DNA of 64,000 nt from Pseudogulbenkiania ferrooxidans 2002 (lineage in GTDB: Bacteria; Pseudomonadota; Gammaproteobacteria; Burkholderiales; Chromobacteriaceae): positions 186,001 through 250,000 of the forward strand of contig NZ_ACIS01000003.1 of NCBI RefSeq assembly GCF_000174355.1, in the 5' to 3' direction. Shown piece after piece: positions 39,589-48,450 of the stretch. The translations under genes and the position numbers were made by a program. A model generated the notes under the pieces. That model saw nothing but the letters and a program-made list of their open reading frames with translations. It did not search any database and had not been told where the DNA came from. Every line of letters begins with the position of its first letter. Positions within the stretch are counted from its first letter, which is position 1.

Positions 39589-41230
39589 AAACGCGCTCCT
39601 TGAACGGTTCGAGGCCGATGCGGCGCACGGTTTCGATAAAGCGCTCGCCATCCTGGCGCTGCTCCACATACAGGTTCATGATCTTTTCGAAGGCCAGCGG
39701 CACGTCAGCCTGGGCAAAGGACGGCCCGATCACCTTGCCGATGGCGGTATGGTTGCCCTGGCTGCCGCCCAGCGTAATCTGGTACCACTCCTCGCCGTTC
39801 TTGTCGACGCCGAGAATACCGATGTTACCGATGTGATGATGGCCACAGGCGTTCATGCAACCGGAGAAGTTGCAGTCGATCTCGCCCAGATCGTGCAGAT
39901 AATCGAGGTCGTCGAACTTGCGCTGGATCGCCTCCGCCACCGGAATGGAGCGGGCGTTGGCGAGCGAACAGAAGTCACCCCCCGGGCAGCAGATGATGTC
40001 GGTCAAGAGGCCGATATTCGGCGTGGCAAAACCCTGGCTGCGCGCCAGCTGCCATACTTCGTAAAGATCGCTCTCCTTGATGTCCGGCAGGATCACGTTC
40101 TGCTCGTGCGCCACGCGTACCTCGCCGAAGCCGAAACGCTCCGACCAATCTGCCACCGCTTCCATCTGTTCCGCGGTGATGTCGCCCGGCGGCACGCCGG
40201 TCTTCTTCAGGGACAGCACCACCGAGCGATAGCCCGGCTGGCGATGGGTGCGGGTATTCTGCTCCACCCAGCGGGCAAAGGCGCGGTCTTCGGCCAACTT
40301 GGCGGTAAAAGCTTCCGGGTTGGGGGACAGCGTTTCGTAGGCCGGCGCACCGAAGAAGCTGGCGTAATGGGCTACATCCTCGTCACGCAGCGTGGCCGCT
40401 CCATCCTTCAGGTGCAGCCACTCGTCCTCGACCTTGGCGGCAAAGCCCTGCGGGGTGAGCGCCTTGACCAAGATCTTGATACGCGCCTTGAACTTGTTGT
40501 CGCGACGACCATAGCGGTTGTAGACCCGCAGGATGGCATCGAGATAGGTAAGGATGTGACGGGTCGGCAAAAACTCGCGGATCACCTCGCCCACAATCGG
40601 AGTACGGCCGAGGCCGCCGCCGACGATCACCTTGAAGCCGATTTCGCCGTCAGCCGCCCGTACCACGTGCAGGCCGACATCGTGCACCAGGGTCGCGGCG
40701 CGATCGTCGACCGACCCCGACACCGCGATCTTGAACTTGCGCGGCAGGAAGGCGAATTCCGGATGCAGCGTGCTCCACTGGCGGATGATTTCGCAATAGG
40801 GGCGCGGATCGATCAGCTCGTCGGCGGCCACGCCGGCGAAGGCATCGGTGGTGGTGTTGCGTACGCAGTTGCCGGAGGTCTGGATGGAGTGCATCTCGAC
40901 GTCCGCCAGTTCCGACAGGATGTCGGGCACGCGCTCCAGCGCCGGCCAGTTGAACTGCATGTTCTGGCGCGTGGTGAAGTGGCCGTAGCCCTTGTCGTAA
41001 GTGCGGGCGATGTGCGCCAGCCTGCGCAGCTGGCGGCTCGCCAGGTGACCATAGGGAATGGCGATGCGGAACATCGGCGCGTGGCGCTGGATGTAGAGGC
41101 CGTTCATCAGCCGCAGGGGGCGGAACTCGTCCTCGGAAAGCTCGCCCGCCAAAAAGCGGCGTGTCTGGTCGCGAAACTGCTCAACGCGCTCGCGAACAAT
41201 GCGGTAATCGACTTCGTCGTAACGGTACAT
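39572..41230 (-). CDS. cysI: Assimilatory sulfite reductase hemoprotein
   Basis: Siroheme/4Fe-4S enzyme of 552 residues reducing sulfite to sulfide. Cluster/siroheme cysteines lie in CCPGGDFCSLA and CNFSGCMNACGHH. The NIR/SIR half-repeats (FTTRQNMQFNWPAL, TSGNCVRNTTTDAFAGVA) are clear. No flavoprotein subunit gene is in the window, so the electron donor is probably ferredoxin or an unlinked reductase. It is the middle gene of cysH-cysI-DUF934, divergent from cysB. One 11-mer copy lies inside. Confidence 0.92.
   Translation of the reverse strand: MYRYDEVDYRIVRERVEQFRDQTRRFLAGELSEDEFRPLRLMNGLYIQRHAPMFRIAIPYGHLASRQLRRLAHIARTYDKGYGHFTTRQNMQFNWPALERVPDILSELADVEMHSIQTSGNCVRNTTTDAFAGVAADELIDPRPYCEIIRQWSTLHPEFAFLPRKFKIAVSGSVDDRAATLVHDVGLHVVRAADGEIGFKVIVGGGLGRTPIVGEVIREFLPTRHILTYLDAILRVYNRYGRRDNKFKARIKILVKALTPQGFAAKVEDEWLHLKDGAATLRDEDVAHYASFFGAPAYETLSPNPEAFTAKLAEDRAFARWVEQNTRTHRQPGYRSVVLSLKKTGVPPGDITAEQMEAVADWSERFGFGEVRVAHEQNVILPDIKESDLYEVWQLARSQGFATPNIGLLTDIICCPGGDFCSLANARSIPVAEAIQRKFDDLDYLHDLGEIDCNFSGCMNACGHHHIGNIGILGVDKNGEEWYQITLGGSQGNHTAIGKVIGPSFAQADVPLAFEKIMNLYVEQRQDGERFIETVRRIGLEPFKERVYAKHH
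40287..40297 (+). repeat. CTTCGGCCAAC dispersed 11-mer, coding copy in cysI
   Basis: Exact copy; on the gene strand it encodes part of K-L-A-E-D with TTG leucine. Confidence 0.7.
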
Positions 41231-41259
41231 GGTGTGGCTTTACTCTGTCTCTAGGCCGT

Positions 41260-41967
41260 TCAGCGCTTGATGATGGAAACGGCGGACTGCTTCACGTGCA
41301 AGCCGCATTCCTTGTTCTCGGGGTTCTCCCACCACCAGCGTCCGGCACGGATGTCTTCGCCGACGGAGATGGCCCGGGTACACGGGGCACAGCCGATCGA
41401 CGGGTAATGGCGGTCGTGCAGCTCATTGTACGGCACCTGGTTTTCGCGGACATACGCCCACACGTCCTTTTCGCTCCACTCGATCAGCGGATTGAATTTC
41501 ATCAGGCCGTTGGCGGCGTCGAACTCGCGGTCGCCCAGGTCCTGACGCGTCGGCGACTGCTCGCGGCGCAGGCCGGTGATCCACGCCTTCTGCCCGGTCA
41601 GGGCACGCTTGAGCGGCTCGATCTTGCGGATATGGCAACAGGACTTGCGGTTCTCCACGCTGTCGTAGAAAGCGTTGATGCCGGATTCGTTGACGAAGGA
41701 CTCGACCGCCGCGGTGTTGGGGAAATAGACCTGCACCGGGTTGGCCGGATAGCGCTCATGCACCTGCTGCATCAGGGTATAGGTCTCGGCCGGCAGACGG
41801 CCGGTATCCAGACTGAAAATGCCGATCGGCAGCTGGAGCTTGGCGATCAGATCGGTCAGCACCATGTCCTCGGCGCCGAAACTGTTGGCCAGCACCGCCG
41901 GTGCATGATCGCGGGCGATTTCCTGCAGCAGGGCCTCGGTCTGGGCCAGCTTTGCCTCAAGGGTCAT
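41260..41967 (-). CDS. cysH: Adenylylsulfate (APS) reductase
   Basis: 235 residues from ATG 41967, which has GGAG 8 nt upstream; a GTG three codons earlier is the alternative. The PAPS_reductase fold is shown by SFGAEDMVLTDLI and SLDTGRLPAETY. The cysteines in KSCCHIRK and IGCAPCTRA bind a 4Fe-4S cluster, so the substrate should be APS rather than PAPS. The catalytic cysteine is in NKECGLH. It leads the sulfate-assimilation operon divergent from cysB. Confidence 0.95.
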   Translation of the reverse strand: MTLEAKLAQTEALLQEIARDHAPAVLANSFGAEDMVLTDLIAKLQLPIGIFSLDTGRLPAETYTLMQQVHERYPANPVQVYFPNTAAVESFVNESGINAFYDSVENRKSCCHIRKIEPLKRALTGQKAWITGLRREQSPTRQDLGDREFDAANGLMKFNPLIEWSEKDVWAYVRENQVPYNELHDRHYPSIGCAPCTRAISVGEDIRAGRWWWENPENKECGLHVKQSAVSIIKR

Positions 41968-42037
41968 CAAACGCACTCCATAGAAACCTGAACGTAAACT
42001 TTTGCCATGCTAACGAACATCCTTATATTCCTAAAAG

Positions 42038-42051
42038 ACTAATGTGTTAGT
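42038..42051. promoter_or_regulatory. Dyad in the cysH-cysB intergenic region
   Basis: Inverted repeat actaa-tgtg-ttagt inside an AT-rich stretch (42010-42062). It is a candidate CysB site for either promoter. Confidence 0.45.
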
Positions 42052-42087
42052 ATTTAATTACTTCTGGTTTTAACGCGGATGTCCATC

Positions 42088-43029
42088 ATGAAGCTGCAAC
42101 AGCTACGTTATCTGGTCGAAGTCGCCAAGCAGGGGCTGAACGTGTCCGAAGCGGCCGAGAAACTGCACACCTCGCAACCCGGCATCTCCAAGCAGATTCG
42201 CCTGCTGGAAGACGAGCTTGGCATCCAGGTTTTCATCCGCAACGGCAAGCGCGTGGTATCGGTGTCCGAACCCGGCAAGGAAGTGCTGCGCATCGCCGAG
42301 CGCATCCTGCGCGAAGCCCAGAACCTCAAGCGTGTCGGCGACGAATTCTCGCGCGAATCGGAAGGCGCACTGACCATCGCCACCACCCATACCCAGGCGC
42401 GCTACGCTCTGCCCCACACCATCGCCGAATTTCTCAAGCGCTGCCCCAAGGTGCGCCTGTCGATCAAGCAAGGCAGTCCGACGCAGATTTGCGACATGGT
42501 GCTCTCCGGCGAAGCCGATCTCGCCATCGCCACCGAAGGCATCTCACTCTACAAAGAGCTGGCGATGCTGCCCTGCTACGAGTGGAACCGCTGCGTGGTG
42601 GTGCCCAAGGGCCACGAACTGAGCCAGCTGGACCGCCCCCTCACCCTGGCCGACATCGCCCGCCATCCTATCATTACCTACGACTTCGCCTTTGCCGGTC
42701 GCTCCAAGATCAACCAGGCGTTCACCGACGCCGGCCTGACCCCCACCGTGGTGCTCACCGCGATCGACACCGACGTGATCAAGACCTACGTCTCGCTGGG
42801 TCTCGGGGTCGGCATCATCGCCAGCATGGCCTACGAACCGGAGCGGGATTTGGCGCTGACCGCCATCGATGCCAGCCATCTGTTCGAACCGTCCGTGACC
42901 AAGATCGGCATCCGCCGCGACGCCTATCTGCGCGGCTTCGCCTATACCTTCATCGAACTGTTCGCCCCCCACCTGCACCGCCGCGAGATCGACGCGGCGC
43001 TGCTCGCCAGCGAACACGACAACGACTAG
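42088..43029 (+). CDS. cysB: HTH-type transcriptional regulator CysB
   Basis: LysR-type activator of sulfate assimilation responding to O- or N-acetylserine. 313 residues from MKLQQLRYLVEVAKQGLNVS, the CysB N-terminus; an ATG three codons upstream (42079) is possible. The winged HTH has AAEKLHTSQPGISKQIRLLEDELG, and effector-domain blocks TTHTQARYALP and KQGSPTQICDMVLSGEADLAIATE are CysB-type. It is divergent from cysH, so it probably controls the cluster directly. Confidence 0.95.
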   Translation: MKLQQLRYLVEVAKQGLNVSEAAEKLHTSQPGISKQIRLLEDELGIQVFIRNGKRVVSVSEPGKEVLRIAERILREAQNLKRVGDEFSRESEGALTIATTHTQARYALPHTIAEFLKRCPKVRLSIKQGSPTQICDMVLSGEADLAIATEGISLYKELAMLPCYEWNRCVVVPKGHELSQLDRPLTLADIARHPIITYDFAFAGRSKINQAFTDAGLTPTVVLTAIDTDVIKTYVSLGLGVGIIASMAYEPERDLALTAIDASHLFEPSVTKIGIRRDAYLRGFAYTFIELFAPHLHRREIDAALLASEHDND

Positions 43030-43047
43030 GCCGAACTGCAAAAACAA

Positions 43048-43083
43048 AACGCCCCGCCGGCATCGCGCTGGCGGGGCGTTTGG
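43048..43083. terminator. Bidirectional terminator between cysB and the SDR gene
   Basis: 11-bp stem aacgccccgcc/ggcggggcgtt with an 11-nt loop; T-rich on the minus strand (TTTTGTTTTT) and short T-run on plus. Confidence 0.8.
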
Positions 43084-43105
43084 ACGATCCCCGTAAGAGA
43101 CCGGA

Positions 43106-43846
43106 TCAGAGCGTCAGGCCGCCCGTCACCTCGATCGCCGCGCCATTGATGTAGCTGGCGTCGTCGGACGCCAGGAAGGCGTAGACGTTGGCGATTTCCG
43201 ACGGCTCGGCCATGCGCCGCATCGGCACCTTCTCTTCCATCGCCTGGATCACCTTTTCCGGCATGGACTTCAGGATGGGCGTGGCAACGAAGCCCGGGCA
43301 CACGGCGTTGGCGCGAATGCCCTTCTTGCCGAGCTCCTTGGCCCAGGTCTTGACGAAGCCGATCACGCCGAACTTGGACGCGGCGTAGTTGGTCTGGCCG
43401 AAGTTGCCGTACACCCCCACCACCGACGACGCGTTCAGAATCACGCCGCCACCCTGCTCGATCATGGTGTCGACCACGGCCTTGGCACAGTTGTAGACAC
43501 CCTTCAGATTGATGTCGATGACCTTGTCGAACTGCTCGTCGGTCATCTTCGTCAGCTGCGCATCCATCACGATGCCGGCATTGTTCACCAGCACATCGAT
43601 ACGGCCGTAGCGCGCCTTCAGGTCCCCCACCATATCGGCGATCTGGCCCCGATTGGTGACGTTCACCTGATAACCCACCGCCTCGCCACCGGCGGCCTTC
43701 AACTCGTCCACCACCGCATTGACCGCGTCGATGTTCAAGTCGCATACCGCCACGATGGCCCCCTCCTTGACGAACTTCTCGGCGGTGGCCTTGCCGATGC
43801 CGCTGGCCGCACCGGTGATGATCGATACTTTCCCTCGCAAACGCAT
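43106..43846 (-). CDS. Short-chain dehydrogenase (3-oxoacyl-ACP or acetoacetyl-CoA reductase)
   Basis: 246-residue classical [11 protein letters not shown] (11-18) binds NAD(P); NNAG is at 88-91; the catalytic Ser (140/141), Tyr154 and Lys158 lie in [19 protein letters not shown]. The GQTNYAASK block and length fit FabG and PhaB. There is no fatty-acid or polyester operon around it, so the substrate is open. A TGCA-rich dyad upstream would fit a polyhydroxybutyrate regulator. An AAGGGAATGCT ribosome-binding site precedes the ATG. Confidence 0.85.
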   Translation of the reverse strand: MRLRGKVSIITGAASGIGKATAEKFVKEGAIVAVCDLNIDAVNAVVDELKAAGGEAVGYQVNVTNRGQIADMVGDLKARYGRIDVLVNNAGIVMDAQLTKMTDEQFDKVIDINLKGVYNCAKAVVDTMIEQGGGVILNASSVVGVYGNFGQTNYAASKFGVIGFVKTWAKELGKKGIRANAVCPGFVATPILKSMPEKVIQAMEEKVPMRRMAEPSEIANVYAFLASDDASYINGAAIEVTGGLTL

Positions 43847-43963
43847 AGCATTCCCTTCATAACACGTGAGACTAGCAACCCGAACTTGGGCAGGACGTCG
43901 GCTCCACCATCACCCTTAACCCAGGGTCGCCATAGGCTTTTATTGTTGTTCTGGTACAAAACG

Positions 43964-43996
43964 CGTGATGCAGTGCACATAGTGCACCGCATCACG
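43964..43996. promoter_or_regulatory. Large TGCA-rich inverted repeat upstream of the SDR gene
   Basis: 15-nt arms cgtgatgcagtgcac / gtgcaccgcatcacg with one mismatch and a 3-nt centre, 118 nt upstream of the SDR start. It could be an operator (TGCAGTGCAC repeated in mirror) or a trailer hairpin of the ABC-F gene. Confidence 0.55.
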
Positions 43997-44051
43997 AAAA
44001 ATATAGCCTATCCCGTTCACGGGACAAAGCTTTGTTTACAAACGGTTACCT

Positions 44052-45680
44052 TTATTCCAGGCCCTTGCTGCTCAGGTAGGACTCGTAATCGCCGGTGTAA
44101 TGTTCGTAGCCACCCTTGCCGTCCAACTCCAGAATCTGGGTCGCCAGCGAGCTGACGAACTGACGGTCGTGCGACACGAAAATCAGGGTGCCCTTGAACG
44201 ACTCCAGGGCCATGTTCAGCGACTCGATCGACTCCATGTCCATATGGTTGGTCGGCTCGTCCATCAGCATCACGTTCGGCTTGGTCAGGATCAGCTTGCC
44301 GTACAGCATGCGGCCCTTCTCGCCGCCGGACAGTACGCGCACCGCCTTGGTCACGTCGTCGCCGCCGAACAACAATCGGCCCAGGGTGCCACGGATCACC
44401 TGCTCGTCGTCACCGTCCTGACCCCATTCGCGCATCCATTCCGTCAGGGTCTTGTCGCTGTCGAACTCGGCCTCGTGGTCCTGCGCGTAGTAACCTACCT
44501 GCGCCTTCTCCGCCCACTTGATCTGGCCGGCATCGGCCACGACACCTTCGGCCAACTTGGCGTCGTACGCGCCCGCCAGCAGTTTCATCAGTGTCGATTT
44601 ACCGGCACCGTTCGGGCCAATGATGGCCAGGCGCTCACCGGCGTCGAGGATCAGGTCGAGATTCTTGAACAGCGGCTTGTCGAAGGACTTGGACAAGCCC
44701 TCGATCGATACTGCCTGGCGGTGCAGCTTGTTCTTGTCTTCCACTTCAAAGCGGATGAACGGGTTCTGACGGCTCGACGGCTTGACCGTCACCATCTCCG
44801 CCTTCAGCTTGTCGGCCTGCTTGAGGCGGCTGGTCGCCTGGCGTGCCTTGGACTTGTTGGCCGAGAAGCGCGCGGCGAATTCGTGCAGTTCCTGGATGCG
44901 TTCCTTGGCCTTGGCGTTGCTCGACAACTGACGTTCACGCGCCTGCGTCGAAGCGATCATGTAGTCGTCGTAGTTGCCCGGGTAGATCTGGATGGTGTTG
45001 TAGTCCAGATCGGCCATATGGGTGCACACTTCGTTCAGGAAGTGGCGATCGTGCGAAATGATGATCATGGTGGAGTTGCGCTCGTTCAGCACGTGCTCCA
45101 GCCAGCGGATGGTGTTGATGTCCAGGTTGTTGGTCGGTTCGTCCAGCAGCAGCACATCCGGGTCCGAGAACAGGGCCTGGGCCAGCAGCACGCGCAGCTT
45201 GAAGCCCGGAGCGACCTCACTCATCGGGCCATTGTGCAATTCCAGCGGGATGCCGACACCGAGCAGGAGCTCGCCGGCACGCGCCTCGGCGGTATAGCCG
45301 CCGTATTCGGCGAATTTCGCCTCCAGCTCGGCCGCGTGCATGTAGTCGTCTTCGGTCGCCTCGAGGTTGGCGTAGATGGCATCGCGCTCGCTCATCGCCG
45401 CCCACATCTCGGTGTGCCCCATCAGCACCACGTCGAGCACACGCTGATCTTCGTAGCCAAACTGATCCTGGCGCAGCTTGCCCAGGCGCACGCCATTCTC
45501 GATGGCCACTTCGCCGGAGCTTTGCTCGAGATCGCCGCCCAGGATTTTCATAAAGGTGGACTTGCCGGAACCGTTGGCGCCGATCAGGCCATAACGGTTG
45601 CCTTCACCAAATTTGACCGAAACCTTCTCGAACAGAGGTTTCGCGCCAAACTGCATGGTAATGTTCTGTGTACTAATCAC
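44052..45680 (-). CDS. ABC-F ATPase, YbiT-type
   Basis: Soluble ribosome-associated ABC-F protein of 542 residues with two ATPase domains. Walker A motifs GANGSGKST and GPNGAGKST, and Walker [13 protein letters not shown] and [12 protein letters not shown], are intact. A degenerate first signature ([14 protein letters not shown]) and a canonical second (LSGGEKGRM) flank a P-site interaction linker (about 240-320). Residue patterns fit YbiT. It starts with GTG at 45680, supported by AAGGA 8 nt upstream. Family members ease stalled translation. Confidence 0.93.
   Translation of the reverse strand: MISTQNITMQFGAKPLFEKVSVKFGEGNRYGLIGANGSGKSTFMKILGGDLEQSSGEVAIENGVRLGKLRQDQFGYEDQRVLDVVLMGHTEMWAAMSERDAIYANLEATEDDYMHAAELEAKFAEYGGYTAEARAGELLLGVGIPLELHNGPMSEVAPGFKLRVLLAQALFSDPDVLLLDEPTNNLDINTIRWLEHVLNERNSTMIIISHDRHFLNEVCTHMADLDYNTIQIYPGNYDDYMIASTQARERQLSSNAKAKERIQELHEFAARFSANKSKARQATSRLKQADKLKAEMVTVKPSSRQNPFIRFEVEDKNKLHRQAVSIEGLSKSFDKPLFKNLDLILDAGERLAIIGPNGAGKSTLMKLLAGAYDAKLAEGVVADAGQIKWAEKAQVGYYAQDHEAEFDSDKTLTEWMREWGQDGDDEQVIRGTLGRLLFGGDDVTKAVRVLSGGEKGRMLYGKLILTKPNVMLMDEPTNHMDMESIESLNMALESFKGTLIFVSHDRQFVSSLATQILELDGKGGYEHYTGDYESYLSSKGLE
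44546..44556 (+). repeat. CTTCGGCCAAC dispersed 11-mer, coding copy in the ABC-F gene
   Basis: Exact copy; on the gene strand it encodes part of K-L-A-E-G with TTG leucine. Confidence 0.7.
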
Positions 45681-45851
45681 GCTGTAGATCCTTCAGCCAG
45701 ATCGCCGTAAGTATCGGAAAAACGAAGGATTCTAGCACATCCACCCGCCCTTCCGCGATCACAGCACCGATCGGGCGCACGCCCTTTTGCCATGCAGGGG
45801 AATTCCGCTACAATCGAAGGCCTCTCGAAACCCTAATAAATAGGCTGAACT

Positions 45852-46727
45852 ATGCTTACCGGTAGCTTGGTCGCGCTGGTCACCCCGATGCACGAGGATG
45901 GTCAGGTCGACTTCGAATCCCTCAAGCGTCTCGTCGACTTCCACATTGACAACGGCACGGACGGCATCGTCGCGGTCGGCACGACCGGCGAATCGGCAAC
46001 CCTCGGCGTCGAGGAGCATATTGCCGTCGTCGAGGCGGTGGTCAAGCATGCAGCCAAACGTGTCGCGGTCGTTGCCGGTACGGGTGCCAATTCGACCGCC
46101 GAGGCGATCGAATTGGCAGAGCACGCCCGCAAGGTCGGCGTCGACATGACCCTGTCGGTGGTGCCGTACTACAACAAGCCGACCCAGGAAGGCATGTACC
46201 AGCACTTCCGCGCCATTGCCGAATCGGTCGACATCCCGGTCATCTTGTACAACGTGCCGGGCCGCACCGTCGCCGACATGAACAACGACACTGCGCTGCG
46301 CCTGGCCCAGATTCCCAACATCGTCGGCATCAAGGACGCCACCGGTGATATCGGCCGCGCGTGCGACCTGGCGCTGCGTGCGCCGCAAGGCTTCGCCCTC
46401 TACTCGGGCGACGACCCCACCGGCATGGCCTTCATGCTGTGCGGCGGCCACGGCGTCATTTCCGTTACCGCCAACGTCGCGCCGAAGCTGATGAGCGAGC
46501 TGTGCAAAGCCTCGCTCGCTGGCGATACGGCCCGAGCGCGCGCCATCAATGACAAGCTGCAAGGCCTGCACAAGCAGCTGTTCGTTGAACCGAACCCGAT
46601 TCCGGCCAAGTGGGCACTGCAGCAGATGGGACGAATCCCTGCCGGGCTGCGCCTGCCGCTGACCCCGCTGACCGACGCTGCAACCACGGCCGTCCGCGCC
46701 GCGATGCAGCAGGCGGAAGTCCTCTAA
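45852..46727 (+). CDS. dapA: 4-hydroxy-tetrahydrodipicolinate synthase
   Basis: Condenses pyruvate and aspartate semialdehyde, the first step of lysine/diaminopimelate synthesis. 291 residues, E. coli length 292. [12 protein letters not shown], the active-site tyrosine in [17 protein letters not shown] and the Schiff-base lysine in [10 protein letters not shown] are present. It is followed by bamC after 24 nt, the same pair as in E. coli. Confidence 0.97.
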   Translation: MLTGSLVALVTPMHEDGQVDFESLKRLVDFHIDNGTDGIVAVGTTGESATLGVEEHIAVVEAVVKHAAKRVAVVAGTGANSTAEAIELAEHARKVGVDMTLSVVPYYNKPTQEGMYQHFRAIAESVDIPVILYNVPGRTVADMNNDTALRLAQIPNIVGIKDATGDIGRACDLALRAPQGFALYSGDDPTGMAFMLCGGHGVISVTANVAPKLMSELCKASLAGDTARARAINDKLQGLHKQLFVEPNPIPAKWALQQMGRIPAGLRLPLTPLTDAATTAVRAAMQQAEVL

Positions 46728-46751
46728 AACCCCCATTCAATGGGAGAACGC

Positions 46752-47888
46752 ATGAAACGAAGCGCGCCTGCCGCGATTCTGCTGCTGACCGGCCTGATGG
46801 CCGGTTGCAGTACCTCCGAACCGCTCCAGAACAAGCTCGACTACAAGTCGGAAGCACCGGCCCAGACCAACAAGCTGGAGGTTCCGCCTGATTTGACCGC
46901 CCCTCAGATCCAGAACCGCTACGAGCTGCCGCGCTCGGGGGTGGCCTCGCTGAACGAGCTCAACCAGGCCCAGGGCAGCAGCAAAGCCCCGGCCAGCACG
47001 GAGTCGGCCGCCGTCACCAAGGTCGACAACGTGCGCATGGAACGGGCTGGCTCGCAACGTTGGCTGGTCGCCGAGCACAAGCAGCCGGAGGAGCTCTGGC
47101 CGGTGCTGAAGGCGTTCTGGCAAGACAATGGTTTCGTGATCAAGACCGAAGATCCGCAACTGGGCATCATGGAAACCGACTGGGCCGAGAACCGCGCCAA
47201 ACTGCCGAACGACGTGATCCGCAAGTTCATGGAAACCGTGGGCCTGGGCAACGTCTACTCCACCGCCGAGCGCGACAAATTCCGCATCCGCGTCGAGAAG
47301 ACCGCCGCCGGGACCGAGGTGTACTTCTCGCACCGCGGCATGTACGAAGTGTTTGTCGACGAAGGCAAGTCGGAAACCAAGTGGCAGCCGCGTCCGGCCG
47401 ATCCGCAGTTGGAAGCCGAACTGCTCGGCCGCTTCATGATCCGCCTCGGCCAGACCGAAGAAAGAGCGAAAGAAGCGATCAAGCAGACCCAGACCCCGGA
47501 AGCCCCGAACAGCCAAATCGTGAACGGCACACTGACGGTCAGCGACGGCTTCGACCGCGCCTGGCGTCGTGTCGGCTTGGCGCTGGACCGTATCGGCCTG
47601 GCGGTGTCGGATCGCAACCGCGCCCAGGGCATCTACTACGTCAAACCGGTTAAGGGTGAGGCGGAGAGCGGCAAGACTGAGAAATCCGGCGGCTTCTGGT
47701 CGAGCCTCGCGTTCTGGAGCAGTGGCGACAAGAACGAGGCGGCGCCGAAAGACGAGGAGTTCCTGGTACAGCTGAAGGAAGACAGTCCGGGCAAGACCCA
47801 GATTGCTCTCACCGATAAGGCAGGCAAACCGCTGCCGCCGGCGCAGACCCGTACGGCGCTTGGCAAGCTGCAGGCCGAGCTCCAGTAA
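46752..47888 (+). CDS. bamC: Outer membrane assembly lipoprotein BamC
   Basis: Lipoprotein of the BAM beta-barrel insertion complex, 378 residues. The signal peptide ends in the lipobox LTGLMAGC. The conserved unstructured N-terminal lasso (LDYKSEA... LEVPPDLTAPQ) that binds BamD is present, then two helix-grip domains (LWPVLKAFWQDNGFVIKTEDPQLGIMETDW, and FDRAWRRVGLALDRIG). GGGAG before ATG 46752 fixes the start; an ATG four codons upstream overlaps that site. Confidence 0.95.
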   Translation: MKRSAPAAILLLTGLMAGCSTSEPLQNKLDYKSEAPAQTNKLEVPPDLTAPQIQNRYELPRSGVASLNELNQAQGSSKAPASTESAAVTKVDNVRMERAGSQRWLVAEHKQPEELWPVLKAFWQDNGFVIKTEDPQLGIMETDWAENRAKLPNDVIRKFMETVGLGNVYSTAERDKFRIRVEKTAAGTEVYFSHRGMYEVFVDEGKSETKWQPRPADPQLEAELLGRFMIRLGQTEERAKEAIKQTQTPEAPNSQIVNGTLTVSDGFDRAWRRVGLALDRIGLAVSDRNRAQGIYYVKPVKGEAESGKTEKSGGFWSSLAFWSSGDKNEAAPKDEEFLVQLKEDSPGKTQIALTDKAGKPLPPAQTRTALGKLQAELQ

Positions 47889-47901
47889 GCCCCGCCTGAC
47901 C

Positions 47902-47935
47902 ATAAAAAAACCCGCTTCGCGCGGGTTTTTTTATG
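47902..47935 (+). terminator. Terminator of dapA-bamC
   Basis: A7-cccgc / gcggg-T7 hairpin. Confidence 0.9.
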
Positions 47936-47955
47936 GCCGGCAGTGCACCGGGCAT

Positions 47956-47984
47956 AAAAAAACCGACCCTAGGGTCGGTTTTTT
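47956..47984 (-). terminator. Terminator of the small lipoprotein gene
   Basis: Palindromic aaccgaccct/agggtcggtt stem with A- and T-tails, convergent with the bamC terminator. Confidence 0.9.
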
Positions 47985-47997
47985 GAACAGCACCAGA

Positions 47998-48189
47998 TTA
48001 CTGAGCAGCGGAAGCAGCAGCCGGAGCGGAGGCTTCAGCAGCAGCCGGAGCCGAAGCTTCCGGAGCAGCAGCCGGAGCGGAAGCTTCAACGGCCGGAGCG
48101 GAGGCTTCTACTTTCGGAGCTTCTTCTTTCTTGCCGCAAGCGGACAGAGCAACGGCGAGCAGGGCAGCAACGAGGAGCGACTGTTTCAT
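47998..48189 (-). CDS. Small Ala/Pro/Glu repeat lipoprotein
   Basis: 63 residues. Signal peptide MKQSLLVAALLAVALSAC with lipobox LSAC, then a short charged stretch GKKEEAPK and about four imperfect EASAPA repeats to the end. The protein is almost all disordered linker and has no folded domain. It may be a periplasmic spacer lipoprotein or a highly expressed small envelope protein. It has its own promoter region and a perfect terminator, which argues that it is a real gene. No family was recognised. Confidence 0.8.
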   Translation of the reverse strand: MKQSLLVAALLAVALSACGKKEEAPKVEASAPAVEASAPAAAPEASAPAAAEASAPAAASAAQ

Positions 48190-48450
48190 TTTTAAGACCT
48201 TTGACTTTAAGTAATGAGAACAATTTTTCAGCAAAAATCGCTCCTGGCTAACCGGAAGCGACTGAAATTTTTCAGTGGGCAAATTGTAGCATGAAAAAAA
48301 CGGCTGTACAGAGGGCACGGTCGGCAAAACCCCAACAGCACCATGAATTTTTTCTTGCAGTGCAGCAAACGGCTCCAAACAAGGGTTTTCCCACCTAGCA
48401 ATTCGCTTCCGAACCAGCATTGAGGCAAAACAACCAATATCATGTTGCAA
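48190..48450 (-). promoter_or_regulatory. Upstream region of the small lipoprotein gene
   Basis: 261 bp without a gene. It holds actgaaa-tt-tttcagt at 48261-48276 and ttgcagtgcagcaa at 48355-48368, whose core TGCAGTGCAGC is the inverse of the aceA-upstream core. A TGTTGCA-atca-TGCAACA dyad lies near 48443-48460 at the end of roxA. Confidence 0.5.
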
